Below, piece after piece: positions 35,020-42,576 of a stretch of 64,000 bases of DNA (position 1 is the stretch's first letter; each line of letters opens with the position of its first letter). Source of the DNA: Bacillus sp. NTK034 (lineage in GTDB: Bacteria; Bacillota; Bacilli; Bacillales; Cytobacillaceae); the NCBI RefSeq assembly GCF_017303275.1, contig NZ_JAFKOJ010000004.1, forward strand, positions 359,523 to 423,522, read 5' to 3'. Under the pieces are notes generated by a model that saw only the letters and a program-made list of their open reading frames with translations, ran no database searches and was not told where the DNA came from. Made by a program: the position numbers and the translations under genes.

Positions 35020-36150
35020 ATGATTATTGGAGTACCTAAAGAGATTAAAAATAACGAAAACCGTGTTGCTGCAACACCAGCAAGCGTTGACGCATTAGTA
35101 AAAGCCGGACATAAAGTATTTGTAGAAATCGATGCAGGAATTGGAAGCGGTTTCACAAATGAAGATTATACAGAAGTAGGAGCTGTTATCGTAGATACTG
35201 CTGCAGAGGCATGGGCTGCTGAAATGGTTATGAAGGTTAAAGAGCCTCTAGCTTCAGAGTATGGTTATTTCCGTGAAGGTTTGGTACTTTTCACATACCT
35301 TCACCTTGCAGCAGAGCCAGAGCTTGCAAAAGCATTAACTGAAAAAGGTGTTACAGCTATCGCCTATGAAACAGTAGAAGTAAACCGCACATTGCCTCTT
35401 CTTACTCCAATGAGTGAAGTTGCAGGACGCATGTCTGCTCAAATTGGAGCTCAATTCCTCCAGAAGACAAATGGCGGTATGGGTATTCTTCTGGCAGGTG
35501 TTCCAGGCGTTTCACGCGGAAAAGTTACCATCATTGGCGGCGGTGTAGTTGGAATCAACGCAGCGAAAATGGCAATCGGGCTTGGCGCACAAGTTACGAT
35601 TATCGACTTAAGCCCGGAACGTCTGCGCCAGCTTGACGATATCTTCGGAAACAGCATCCAAACTTTAATGTCTAATCCTTTCAACATTGCACAAGCTGTT
35701 AAAGATGCTGACCTGGTAATTGGTGCGGTTCTAATCCCAGGAGCTAAAGCGCCTAAGCTTGTAACAGAAGAAATGATTAAAACAATGAAGCCTGGTTCAG
35801 TAGTAGTTGACGTGGCGATTGACCAGGGCGGTATTTTTGAAACAGTTGATCACATTACAACTCATGACAACCCAACTTACGATAAGCATGGCGTTGTTCA
35901 CTATGCTGTTGCGAACATGCCTGGTGCCGTACCAAGAACATCTACAATTGCTCTTACAAACGTTACAATCAACTACGCGCTGCAGATTGCAAACAAAGGC
36001 GTTATTAAAGCTATTGAAGACAATGCAGCACTTAAGCTTGGCGTTAACGTTGTAAACGGCAGCATCACATACCCAGCGGTTGCGAAAGACCTTGGCTATG
36101 AGTATGTTTCTGTCGAAGATGCATTTGCTAAAGTAAAAGCAGCTAACTAA
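35020..36150 (+). CDS. ald: Alanine dehydrogenase
   Basis: This 376-residue NAD-dependent enzyme converts L-alanine to pyruvate and ammonia. It starts with [17 protein letters not shown] (substrate-binding Arg and Lys region). [15 protein letters not shown] holds a conserved Lys, LFTYLHLA the active-site His, and [21 protein letters not shown] the NAD motif. GAAAGGGG is well placed before the ATG at 35020. It feeds alanine carbon into central metabolism and is important for sporulation in B. subtilis. It is probably activated by the adjacent AdeR. Confidence 0.96.
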   Translation: MIIGVPKEIKNNENRVAATPASVDALVKAGHKVFVEIDAGIGSGFTNEDYTEVGAVIVDTAAEAWAAEMVMKVKEPLASEYGYFREGLVLFTYLHLAAEPELAKALTEKGVTAIAYETVEVNRTLPLLTPMSEVAGRMSAQIGAQFLQKTNGGMGILLAGVPGVSRGKVTIIGGGVVGINAAKMAIGLGAQVTIIDLSPERLRQLDDIFGNSIQTLMSNPFNIAQAVKDADLVIGAVLIPGAKAPKLVTEEMIKTMKPGSVVVDVAIDQGGIFETVDHITTHDNPTYDKHGVVHYAVANMPGAVPRTSTIALTNVTINYALQIANKGVIKAIEDNAALKLGVNVVNGSITYPAVAKDLGYEYVSVEDAFAKVKAAN

Positions 36151-36158
36151 TAGATCTT

Positions 36159-36192
36159 AAATCCCCTTGGCCAGAGGCTAAGGGGATTTTGT
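36159..36192 (+). terminator. Terminator of ald
   Basis: AAATCCCCTT and AAGGGGATTT arms flank an 11-nt loop and are followed by TTG and a T-rich run. Confidence 0.9.
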
Positions 36193-36222
36193 TTTATGCA
36201 TAGTTGTTTCCGCTTATCTAGT

Positions 36223-36270
36223 GCTGTCTAGCTCCAGGCGCCATCGTCTCGAGGTCATAAGCTTGTCTAG
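36223..36270. repeat. Hairpin repeat array, unit 1 (partial)
   Basis: GCTGTCTAGCTCCAGGCGCC then CTCGAGGTCATAAGC is the left arm of the family; the right arm is missing. It opens a 706-nt gene-free region (36151-36856) that is filled by the repeats. Confidence 0.75.
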
Positions 36271-36274
36271 TTTC

Positions 36275-36370
36275 GGCTCCTAGGGACTCGAGGTCATAAG
36301 CCGTTCCCTTCCAGAAGGAAAAAACCCCTTCTTTCAGGGACCGTCTTATGCTAGTCGTCCCTGGGCAGTC
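36275..36370. repeat. Hairpin repeat array, unit 2
   Basis: Left arm AGGGAC (36282-36287) pairs with GTCCCT (36357-36362), and CATAAG pairs with CTTATG. The centre has its own pairing, GTTCCC with GGGACC-like sequence around a GAAGG/CCTTC stem. The conserved CTCGAGGTCATAAGCC is present. Confidence 0.8.
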
Positions 36371-36532
36371 GCCTCAACATTTCTTCAATCCGTCCAAAAG
36401 GTTAAAGAACAACCTTTCAGCCGGCTCGTCTTATGCTTGAGGCCCGCAGGATGCGGGTCATGCAGACGTTGCCACAGGACGTGGCGGTTTTAGTCTGCGT
36501 TCCTTTTAAAGCGGGTGCCCGCTTTTCTAATG
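36371..36532. repeat. Hairpin repeat array, unit 3 with two AGGA-loop hairpins
   Basis: GCCTCAA (36371-36377) pairs with TTGAGGC (36437-36443), enclosing a variable AAAGGTT/AACCTTT hairpin. Two more hairpins follow: CCCGC-AGGAT-GCGGG (36443-36457) and GCAGAC (36462-36467) pairing with GTCTGC (36493-36498) around GCCAC-AGGAC-GTGGC (36471-36485). They match the copy at 19729-19784 with compensatory changes. Confidence 0.82.
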
Positions 36533-36657
36533 CTGTCTAGCTCCAGCGCCTACCCCCTCGAGGTCACAAGCCAATCCTCCCAAAAAGGCAAAAATCGCCT
36601 TTCCGAGAGGCTCATCTTGTGCTTGTCGGGGGTGAGCAAGGCGCTTCCGCTTTTCTA
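36533..36657. repeat. Hairpin repeat array, unit 4
   Basis: AGCGCC (36545-36550) pairs with GGCGCT (36640-36645) and ACCCCC (36552-36557) with GGGGGT (36628-36633). The inner variable hairpin is AAAGGC/GCCTTT. The edges are TCTAGCTCC and GCTTCCGCTTTTCTAATG. Confidence 0.85.
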
Positions 36658-36662
36658 ATGTT

Positions 36663-36784
36663 GTCTAGCTCCAGGGCCATCGGCTCGAGGTCAAAAGCCA
36701 ATCCGTCCAAAAGGTTATAGAACAACCTTTTAGCCGGCTCGTCTTATGCTTGTCGCCGATAAGCGGGCGCCTTCCGCTTTTCTA
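36663..36784. repeat. Hairpin repeat array, unit 5
   Basis: ATCGGC (36679-36684) pairs with GCCGAT (36755-36760). The inner variable hairpin is AAAAGGTT/AACCTTTT. The same TCTAGCTCC and CTTCCGCTTTTCTA edges are present. Confidence 0.85.
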
Positions 36785-36856
36785 GTAGCCCACTCAAAAT
36801 GAGGACATCTGCATATTAAATAGAGAAGGCATTAAAAATTAAGGAGGTTACCCTGC

Positions 36857-37099
36857 ATGTATTATTATAGAGGCCCATATAGAAACGGGGGAGAAAGGTT
36901 CTTCTTTTTAGGAGCTCCTTTTGTCGGCGGCCTGCTCGGCGGTTTCCTGGGAGGCGGGCTGGGAGCAGCATTATTTGCTCCACGTCCTTTTTATGGACCT
37001 CCGCCGCCATTCTATGGCCCGCCAGCTGCACCATATGCTCCCTATGGCGGAGGCGGATACCCTGGCTATGGACCATATGGAAACCCTTATTATCGCTAA
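36857..37099 (+). CDS. Small Gly/Pro/Tyr-rich protein
   Basis: This 80-residue protein starts MYYYRGPYRNGGERFFF, has a Gly-rich hydrophobic stretch (APFVGGLLGGFLGGGLGAALF, about 20-41) that could insert in a membrane, and ends with Pro/Tyr/Gly-rich sequence (GPPPPFYGPPAAPYAPYGG). Such composition is typical of spore coat or surface proteins of Bacilli, but no specific family is recognised. AAGGAGG lies 8-10 nt before the ATG and a terminator follows, so it is very probably expressed. It is convergent with yuzC. Confidence 0.75.
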   Translation: MYYYRGPYRNGGERFFFLGAPFVGGLLGGFLGGGLGAALFAPRPFYGPPPPFYGPPAAPYAPYGGGGYPGYGPYGNPYYR

Positions 37100-37103
37100 A
37101 CAT

Positions 37104-37135
37104 GTAAAGCTCTCTTGATTGAGAGCTTTTTTATT
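37104..37135. terminator. Terminator of the Gly/Pro/Tyr-rich gene
   Basis: AAAGCTCTC and GAGAGCTTT arms with a 6-nt loop, then TTTATT. Confidence 0.88.
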
Positions 37136-37144
37136 AATGTTTAC

Positions 37145-37561
37145 TTACAACCATCTCAGCTTTAGTGTCAGATCACAGCATTTCTGGGGATCCTCTTTAT
37201 CCGATTCAAAGTGGAGGCTTAGCCCGTCAGGTGTATAGGACACCTTAGGAATTCGGGATATTCCTGTTGATTTTATCATTTTATCGACTGCATCTTTTTT
37301 TGACTGCTGAGCCGCTGACATCAGTTCATAAGAAAACTTTTTTGACTCTGCCATATTTACAAGCAATGTGCTGGCGTCTTTCATGAGGACTTCCATTTTT
37401 TTAGCGGAGCTCATGAACATTTGAGGATCGACAGCAGGAAAGGTTCTGTAGAGATGGACAGGATGATAATAAGACTGGCAGGCTTGCGGATAATTCCAGC
37501 AGGTTTGAAGCTGAGGGTTGTATCCAGGTTTTGGGTAGCGAAAATAATAATAGGGGTACAT
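37145..37561 (-). CDS. yuzC: YuzC-like protein
   Basis: This 138-residue protein has a Tyr/Pro/His-rich N-terminus (MYPYYYFRYPKPGYNPQLQ) and a conserved C-terminal half (AVDPQMFMSSAKKMEVLMKDAS, STGISRIPKVSYTPDGLSLHF) resembling B. subtilis YuzC. It may be a spore-associated protein judging from composition, but no function is known. GAAAGGGG lies 9 nt before the ATG at 37561. It is slightly longer than the B. subtilis protein because of the N-terminal region. Confidence 0.75.
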   Translation of the reverse strand: MYPYYYFRYPKPGYNPQLQTCWNYPQACQSYYHPVHLYRTFPAVDPQMFMSSAKKMEVLMKDASTLLVNMAESKKFSYELMSAAQQSKKDAVDKMIKSTGISRIPKVSYTPDGLSLHFESDKEDPQKCCDLTLKLRWL

Positions 37562-37835
37562 CCGGTTCTGCCCCTTTCGATTAATAATCAATGCACACAT
37601 ACCCAATATATGAAACGAAGGCTATTCCTATGAGAAAACAAAATGAAAATGCTTTCGCGAATAAATGCGGCTTGCACCCTGCATAGATAAAAAGGGGTTG
37701 CAGAAGGTGCATTAGAAAGGCAATTTTAATAAGGCTTGATATAATTAGAAAAGGGGTAAAAGAACTGCATGAAGAATATATTAGTGTAATGAATATAAAT
37801 AAGTGAGCACCGCTTACATAGATGGGAGGCCCCGG

Positions 37836-38459
37836 ATGGAACTGGAACTGGTTTTGGAAATTATTGAGAATAACGGATATTTGGGGCTGTTTCTATGGCT
37901 TTGGGTAGGGGTCTTTATTTTTCCTGTGCCGAATGAATTAATCGTGATGACTGTTGGGCTTTCTGCCTCTTTAAAAACACTTCACCCTGTGCTTGCTTTC
38001 ATTGTCATTTATCTTGGCATCCTGGCTGCATTGTCAACCTGTTATACAATCGGACGTTTGATTGGCCGGCCCTTGCTTAAATACTTCCATAAAAGTAAAA
38101 GGATGTCTAAAACCATTAATGCTTCTTTAAAACTAATGGAAAAGTATCATGCCTTTTCCCTCTCTTTCAGTTATTTTGTTCCGGGTATCAGAAATTTCCT
38201 CCCTTTCTTATACGGCTTCAGTAAATTGCCATTTAAAAAATTCGCTTTGTTTGCGTACAGCGGCGCACTAATATGGCTGTTTGTGACTTTCACGATTGGC
38301 TATGTATTTGGAGATCATATTGATGCCATCATCAAACATGAAAAAGAATTACTGCTTGGCCTTGCAGGCTTTGCATTGCTCCTCCTTATTTTTCGCTTTA
38401 CCAGAAGAAAGCGGGGGAAGGATCAGGAAAAGCTGCATGATCAGGGGTTGGGACTTTAA
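37836..38459 (+). CDS. DedA-family membrane protein
   Basis: This 207-residue polytopic membrane protein matches the DedA (VTT domain) family, involved in membrane homeostasis and, in some members, undecaprenyl-phosphate or phospholipid translocation. FPVPNELIVMTVGL near the N-terminus and SFSYFVPGIRNFLPFLYGFSK with the F/Y-x-R-x-x-x-P pattern are characteristic. A basic C-terminal tail follows the last helix. GGGAGG precedes the ATG at 37836. An extended -10 (TGATATAAT, ending 37745) lies about 90 nt upstream. Confidence 0.88.
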   Translation: MELELVLEIIENNGYLGLFLWLWVGVFIFPVPNELIVMTVGLSASLKTLHPVLAFIVIYLGILAALSTCYTIGRLIGRPLLKYFHKSKRMSKTINASLKLMEKYHAFSLSFSYFVPGIRNFLPFLYGFSKLPFKKFALFAYSGALIWLFVTFTIGYVFGDHIDAIIKHEKELLLGLAGFALLLLIFRFTRRKRGKDQEKLHDQGLGL

Positions 38460-38461
38460 AA

Positions 38462-38492
38462 TAAAAAGGCAGCTCCCAGGCTGCCTTTTTTA
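38462..38492. terminator. Terminator of the dedA-like gene
   Basis: AAAAAGGCAGC and GCTGCCTTTTT arms with a short loop, between convergent genes. Confidence 0.9.
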
Positions 38493-38493
38493 C

Positions 38494-38676
38494 TTAATAC
38501 TGATTGCGGTGCTCTACCAGGTCGATGGCTCCAAGTACAATATGAGCGAGCCCGAAACCAACGATGGTATCTGATAACATGTTATTGGTTCTGCGGTTTT
38601 GTTTCATTGCATATCCAGCAGCAGTAACAGCGGTGCCGAGAACAGTTGGAATTAATCCTTCGCGAACGCGATTCAT
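38494..38676 (-). CDS. Small conserved membrane protein
   Basis: This 60-residue protein has two hydrophobic stretches (LIPTVLGTAVTAAGYAM and TIVGFGLAHIVLGAIDL) joined by a basic loop (KQNRRTNN). AAGAGGTGA lies well before the ATG at 38676. I recognise it as a small protein type common in Bacilli but cannot give a function. It is convergent with the dedA-like gene and divergent from the thioesterase gene. Confidence 0.65.
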   Translation of the reverse strand: MNRVREGLIPTVLGTAVTAAGYAMKQNRRTNNMLSDTIVGFGLAHIVLGAIDLVEHRNQY

Positions 38677-38784
38677 GACGGTCACCTCTTTTTTTTATGA
38701 TTGTCCTGCAGGACATACATAGTTTGATCTTATATAATGAAGTATAGTATGACAACATTTTACATATGGAAAGGGGTTAGGGGA

Positions 38785-39168
38785 ATGGAGTTGAAAGATA
38801 CTTTAATCGAAACACTCGGAATGGAAATCGTGTCACTTGAAAAAGGCCGTGTAGTTGCTACTATGCCTGTTGATGAACGCACCCGCCAGCCGTTTGGCCT
38901 GCTGCATGGAGGGGCATCTGTCGCGCTTGCGGAAACTGTTGCAAGCATAGGAGCATTTGAGCTTTGTGACAAAGAAACGGAATCTGTTGCAGGGCTTGAG
39001 ATCAATGCCAACCATATACGTGCTAAAAAGGATGGAATTGTGACGGCTGTCGCAACAGTGCTGCATCAGGGAAGAACCACAATGGTATGGGATATCAAAA
39101 TATCGGATGAAAATAACAAGCTGATTTGCACATCCAGATGCACAATGGCCGTAATAAAAAGGAAATAA
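38785..39168 (+). CDS. yuxO: Hotdog-fold thioesterase (YuxO-like)
   Basis: This 127-residue protein is a PaaI/4HBT-type acyl-CoA thioesterase. The signature is RQPFGLLHGGASVALAETVAS (about residues 34-54), with HGG and the catalytic Glu. The B. subtilis orthologue YuxO also lies beside the mrp operon and is thought to act as 1,4-dihydroxy-2-naphthoyl-CoA hydrolase in menaquinone synthesis; the role here is inferred from that. AGGGG precedes the ATG at 38785. Confidence 0.85.
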   Translation: MELKDTLIETLGMEIVSLEKGRVVATMPVDERTRQPFGLLHGGASVALAETVASIGAFELCDKETESVAGLEINANHIRAKKDGIVTAVATVLHQGRTTMVWDIKISDENNKLICTSRCTMAVIKRK

Positions 39169-39170
39169 AA

Positions 39171-39206
39171 TAAAAAAACCGCAAGAGGATTTCTTGCGGT
39201 TTTCCC
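39171..39206. terminator. Bidirectional terminator yuxO/mrpG
   Basis: AAAACCGCAAG and CTTGCGGTTTT arms with a 6-nt loop between convergent stops. Confidence 0.9.
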
Positions 39207-39208
39207 AT

Positions 39209-39580
39209 TTATAATTGTTCCTTGCTGCCTGCCTTTTTCATATGTGGTGCATCTTTTAAGTCATCCTGTACACTTTTATCCCATAGCTCTACACCAGAGT
39301 TATATGCGGCCCGGGCAATTAAATGCCCGGCTACAGGCGAAGTCATGAAGATGAATATAATTCCGAGCAGGACTCTGGAATTGAAAAAGCCATCTTTAAC
39401 ATAAAAGAACAGCAGGGCTCCGAGCAGTATGGACATAACCCCCAGTGTAGCGGACTTTGATGCCGCATGGTTCCTGGTATAAATATCAGGAAGCCTGATA
39501 ACGCCATATGCAGCAACAAGACTTAAAAAAGCTCCCAGAATAATCAGCACAATAATGACAATATTAGCGATCTCGTTCAT
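39209..39580 (-). CDS. mrpG: Mrp Na+/H+ antiporter subunit G
   Basis: This 123-residue protein, with three membrane segments, is the last subunit of the Mrp complex. IVIIVLIILGAFLSLVAAYGVIRLPDIYTRNHAA is the family N-terminus (RLPDxYTRxHA motif) and SPVAGHLIARAAYNSG is conserved near the C-terminus. Its start overlaps mrpF by 17 nt. It completes the seven-gene operon read on the minus strand. Confidence 0.95.
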   Translation of the reverse strand: MNEIANIVIIVLIILGAFLSLVAAYGVIRLPDIYTRNHAASKSATLGVMSILLGALLFFYVKDGFFNSRVLLGIIFIFMTSPVAGHLIARAAYNSGVELWDKSVQDDLKDAPHMKKAGSKEQL

Positions 39581-39848
39581 TTTCGATAATAACCCCCTTC
39601 TCCAGATATTTAGAGAAGGCTACGGTCCCTATAAAGGCAAGAATCCCAATCAGAAGGATAACCTCCACAAACGCACTTGTATTAAGGGCGATAGAAATCA
39701 ATGCAACAATTGCAACTAGATTTATGCCAATAGCATCAAGTGCAACCACACGGTCTGGAGTGGTCGGGCCTTTAATCACTCTGTAAATCAAACCGATGGT
39801 GGCAGCCGAAATGATCAGGATGGCACTTAGAACAACAGTATTCAGCAT
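39564..39848 (-). CDS. mrpF: Mrp Na+/H+ antiporter subunit F
   Basis: This 94-residue protein has three membrane segments with the motif YRVIKGPTTPDRVVALDAIG (GPTxxDRVVALD), typical of MrpF. It overlaps mrpE by 1 nt and mrpG by 17 nt. In B. subtilis MrpF also contributes to cholate and Na+ efflux. Confidence 0.95.
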   Translation of the reverse strand: MLNTVVLSAILIISAATIGLIYRVIKGPTTPDRVVALDAIGINLVAIVALISIALNTSAFVEVILLIGILAFIGTVAFSKYLEKGVIIENERDR

Positions 39849-40324
39849 TACCGGCTCACCTCCATGATCGCTTTTTCAAACGAGTTCCTGATTGAATCAA
39901 TGGTTTCCTCTGCATCTTCAATATCAATTGCATGAATGTAAAGAATCTTATTATCCGGGGAAACGTCTACAACCAATGTCCCCGGAGTCAGTGTGATCAA
40001 ATTCGAAAGCACTGTAATTTCCCAGTCCTTTTTCAGAACGGTGGGGTAGGCAAAAATGCCTGGCCGCATATCAAGCTTGGGCCTTAACAATACTTTGAGC
40101 ACGCCGATGTTCGCTAAGATCAGCTCTTTGATGAAAAGAAATAAAAGATTGATTACTGCCACAACTCTTAATAGATAAAAGCGTGAATCGAAAAATCTTC
40201 TGAAAGTAAAGATGATGAGCAGGCCAAAAAGGTATCCTTTAAGGAACGCAACCGGTTCGTACGATCCTGTTAAAAACATCCACATAAATCCAAGGAACAC
40301 ATTTAATAATATTTGAAATGCCAT
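39848..40324 (-). CDS. mrpE: Mrp Na+/H+ antiporter subunit E
   Basis: This 158-residue protein has N-terminal membrane segments (FQILLNVFLGFMWMFLTGSY) and a cytosolic part with ITLTPGTLVVDVSPDNKILYIHAID, the family signature. The ATG at 40324 has AAAGGAG 8 nt upstream; a TTG at 40330 is less likely. It lies 2 nt after mrpD. Confidence 0.95.
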   Translation of the reverse strand: MAFQILLNVFLGFMWMFLTGSYEPVAFLKGYLFGLLIIFTFRRFFDSRFYLLRVVAVINLLFLFIKELILANIGVLKVLLRPKLDMRPGIFAYPTVLKKDWEITVLSNLITLTPGTLVVDVSPDNKILYIHAIDIEDAEETIDSIRNSFEKAIMEVSR

Positions 40325-40326
40325 AC

Positions 40327-41820
40327 TCAATACTCCTTTAAAACTGCTTCAATATATATTTCCGGATTTGCAAGAGTTTCAGCAGCCTGTGAGATATAGG
40401 GATAAACATACTCCGAGCCGACTCCGTAGAAAACGGCAATGACAATAAGGATAACCGGGGCAATCATCATTTTGCCGACAGGTACTTTGTCTTCCCCTTC
40501 ATAGGCGCGGGGGGTACCCCAAAAGCCATTAATGAAGACTTTCATGATTGAAAAGAGCACAAGAAGACTGGACATTAAGACAATTCCTGCTCCCCAGTAA
40601 TGTTCTGCTTCGAATCCGCCTTTCACAATTAGAAGCTTTCCAACAAACCCGCTTAGCGGCGGTATTCCCGCAAGAGCAAGCGCTCCGATGAAGAAGGTCC
40701 ATCCCAGACCAGGATAGCGCTTGATCAACCCGCTTATCTTATGCAAATTGCTTGTACCGGCTATCGCTATAACGATGCCGGCAAGTAAGAATAGAGCCGC
40801 CTTAATAATCATATCATGAATCAAATAGAAGATGGACCCGGTAAGGGAATCAGTCGTCATCGCTGATACTCCGAACAAAATTGCTCCTACAGCAATGATG
40901 ATATTGTAGATGATAATCTTCTTAATATCCCAGTAGGCAATGGCTCCAATGACTCCGGCGATGATCGACATAATCGCCAAAAAGCTCAAGAGCTGATGGG
41001 TAAATCCAGTATCATGATAAAAGAACAGCGTATAGGTTCTTGTGATGGAGTAAACACCGACTTTAGTCAGCAGCGCTCCGAATAAAGCCAAAACAGGAGC
41101 AGGCGGTGCATAGTAAGAGCCCGGCATCCAGAAATATAAGGGAAAGATGGCTCCTTTCAATCCAAATACGATTAAAAATAGCACAGCAATCACTGTAATG
41201 ATTCCTGGAGGGGTCCCTTGGCTGGCTTCGCTGATGCGGACGGATATATGCGCCATATTGAGCGTTCCAACAACAGAATAAAGATAGGCTACAGCTATAA
41301 CAAACAGTGCGGAAGATATAACATTGACAAGTATATATTTAATGGACTCCCTAAGCTGTGCCTTTTTTCCTCCCAATACAAGCAGAACATAGGAAGCCAT
41401 CAGCATAACCTCGAAAAATACGAAAAGGTTGAAGATATCTCCTGTTGTAAAGGCACCGTTTACGCCAACAATTAAAAAGTTGAAGGCAGCATAATAGTAA
41501 AATTTCTCTCTGGCTTCCCCAATGCTCCAAAATGAATAAATCAAGCATAGAAATGCTATTATACTGGTTGTCAGCACCAGCAGAGCTGACATCATGTCAG
41601 AAACAAGGGTGATTCCAAACGGAGCCTCCCAGCTTGAAACATCCAGCGTTTGTATCCCGTCAACTCGAACCTTCTGAACCAGCAAGGCAGAAAAAATGAT
41701 CGCAATCACTGATGAAATGCCTGCAATCCACCTTTGCAGCATAATTCTTTTAGCGGCGAAGATGAGAAGGACACCCGTAACTAAAGGGATCAGGATGGGC
41801 AATATTAAAAAGTTAATCAT
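40327..41820 (-). CDS. mrpD: Mrp Na+/H+ antiporter subunit D
   Basis: This 497-residue membrane protein is related to the proton-pumping subunits of complex I (NuoL/M/N). About 14 helices are expected. Charged membrane residues include Glu in [10 protein letters not shown] and Lys in [18 protein letters not shown]; both classes are needed for ion transport. It overlaps mrpC by 8 nt. Confidence 0.95.
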   Translation of the reverse strand: MINFLILPILIPLVTGVLLIFAAKRIMLQRWIAGISSVIAIIFSALLVQKVRVDGIQTLDVSSWEAPFGITLVSDMMSALLVLTTSIIAFLCLIYSFWSIGEAREKFYYYAAFNFLIVGVNGAFTTGDIFNLFVFFEVMLMASYVLLVLGGKKAQLRESIKYILVNVISSALFVIAVAYLYSVVGTLNMAHISVRISEASQGTPPGIITVIAVLFLIVFGLKGAIFPLYFWMPGSYYAPPAPVLALFGALLTKVGVYSITRTYTLFFYHDTGFTHQLLSFLAIMSIIAGVIGAIAYWDIKKIIIYNIIIAVGAILFGVSAMTTDSLTGSIFYLIHDMIIKAALFLLAGIVIAIAGTSNLHKISGLIKRYPGLGWTFFIGALALAGIPPLSGFVGKLLIVKGGFEAEHYWGAGIVLMSSLLVLFSIMKVFINGFWGTPRAYEGEDKVPVGKMMIAPVILIVIAVFYGVGSEYVYPYISQAAETLANPEIYIEAVLKEY

Positions 41821-42154
41821 TTCCTTCAGTTCCTCTCATTCGATCCATATTATCAGTGCCAAGCTCCTGGTAGGCACGGTATGCCAGTACAAGGAAAAAC
41901 GCAGTGACCCCGAAGCTGATTACAATTGCCGTCAGGATAAGAGCCTGGGGAATCGGATCGGTATATGAGGGTGCGTTTTCACCCAGCAGCGGGGCAGCTC
42001 CTGTTTTTAAACCGCCCATCGTTAATATCAGCATATGTGCCCCATGACTTAAAAGCCCGGTTCCGACAATAATGCGCAGCAAGCTTTTTGACAGCATAAG
42101 ATAAGTAGCTGACATGAATAAAATTCCAATTACAAAAGCCATTAATATTTCCAT
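41813..42154 (-). CDS. mrpC: Mrp Na+/H+ antiporter subunit C
   Basis: This 113-residue protein with three membrane segments resembles NuoK. Conserved stretches are [18 protein letters not shown] and [28 protein letters not shown] precedes the ATG. It overlaps mrpB by 1 nt and mrpD by 8 nt. Confidence 0.95.
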   Translation of the reverse strand: MEILMAFVIGILFMSATYLMLSKSLLRIIVGTGLLSHGAHMLILTMGGLKTGAAPLLGENAPSYTDPIPQALILTAIVISFGVTAFFLVLAYRAYQELGTDNMDRMRGTEGND

Positions 42155-42576
42155 TATTCATCCTCCCCTATCGTTTGAATAATGGTCATCGTAACGCCAA
42201 CAACAACCAGAAAAACACCCAGGTCAAACAGTGTAGCTGTGTGAAGGGAAGTGTCCCCAAGTACTGGTAAGTCAACATGTCCAAAAGCATGGGTAAGGAA
42301 AGGGACATTAAATAGCAATGCTCCCGCCCCTGTACCAATTGCAAAAAGCAGTCCAACTGCAATCATGTGAATATAATTGACAGGAAGAATCTTTGAGACC
42401 GTTTTCATGTCAAAAGCCAGCAGTAGCAGCACGATTGCCCCCGATGTCAGCAATCCGCCAACGAATCCGCCGCCCGGTGTATAGTGGCCGGCAAAAAAGA
42501 TATGGACAGAGAAAAGAACAATGAGAAACAAAACTACTTTCGTAGCGGTCTGCAAAATAATATCATTTGTTTTCAT
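42154..42576 (-). CDS. mrpB: Mrp Na+/H+ antiporter subunit B
   Basis: This 140-residue protein has four membrane segments and the MrpB motif [29 protein letters not shown] precedes the ATG. Its start overlaps the end of mrpA by 14 nt. Confidence 0.95.
   Translation of the reverse strand: MKTNDIILQTATKVVLFLIVLFSVHIFFAGHYTPGGGFVGGLLTSGAIVLLLLAFDMKTVSKILPVNYIHMIAVGLLFAIGTGAGALLFNVPFLTHAFGHVDLPVLGDTSLHTATLFDLGVFLVVVGVTMTIIQTIGEDE

Noticed and set aside
36151..36856. CRISPR array at the tandem repeats
   Set aside because: Units are about 100-160 bp with covarying hairpin arms and no constant repeat/spacer alternation; no cas genes are near.
37630..37686. 18-codon ORF with GAAGG before its ATG, between yuzC and the dedA-like gene
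   Set aside because: Weak ribosome site, no conservation recognised and no terminator.
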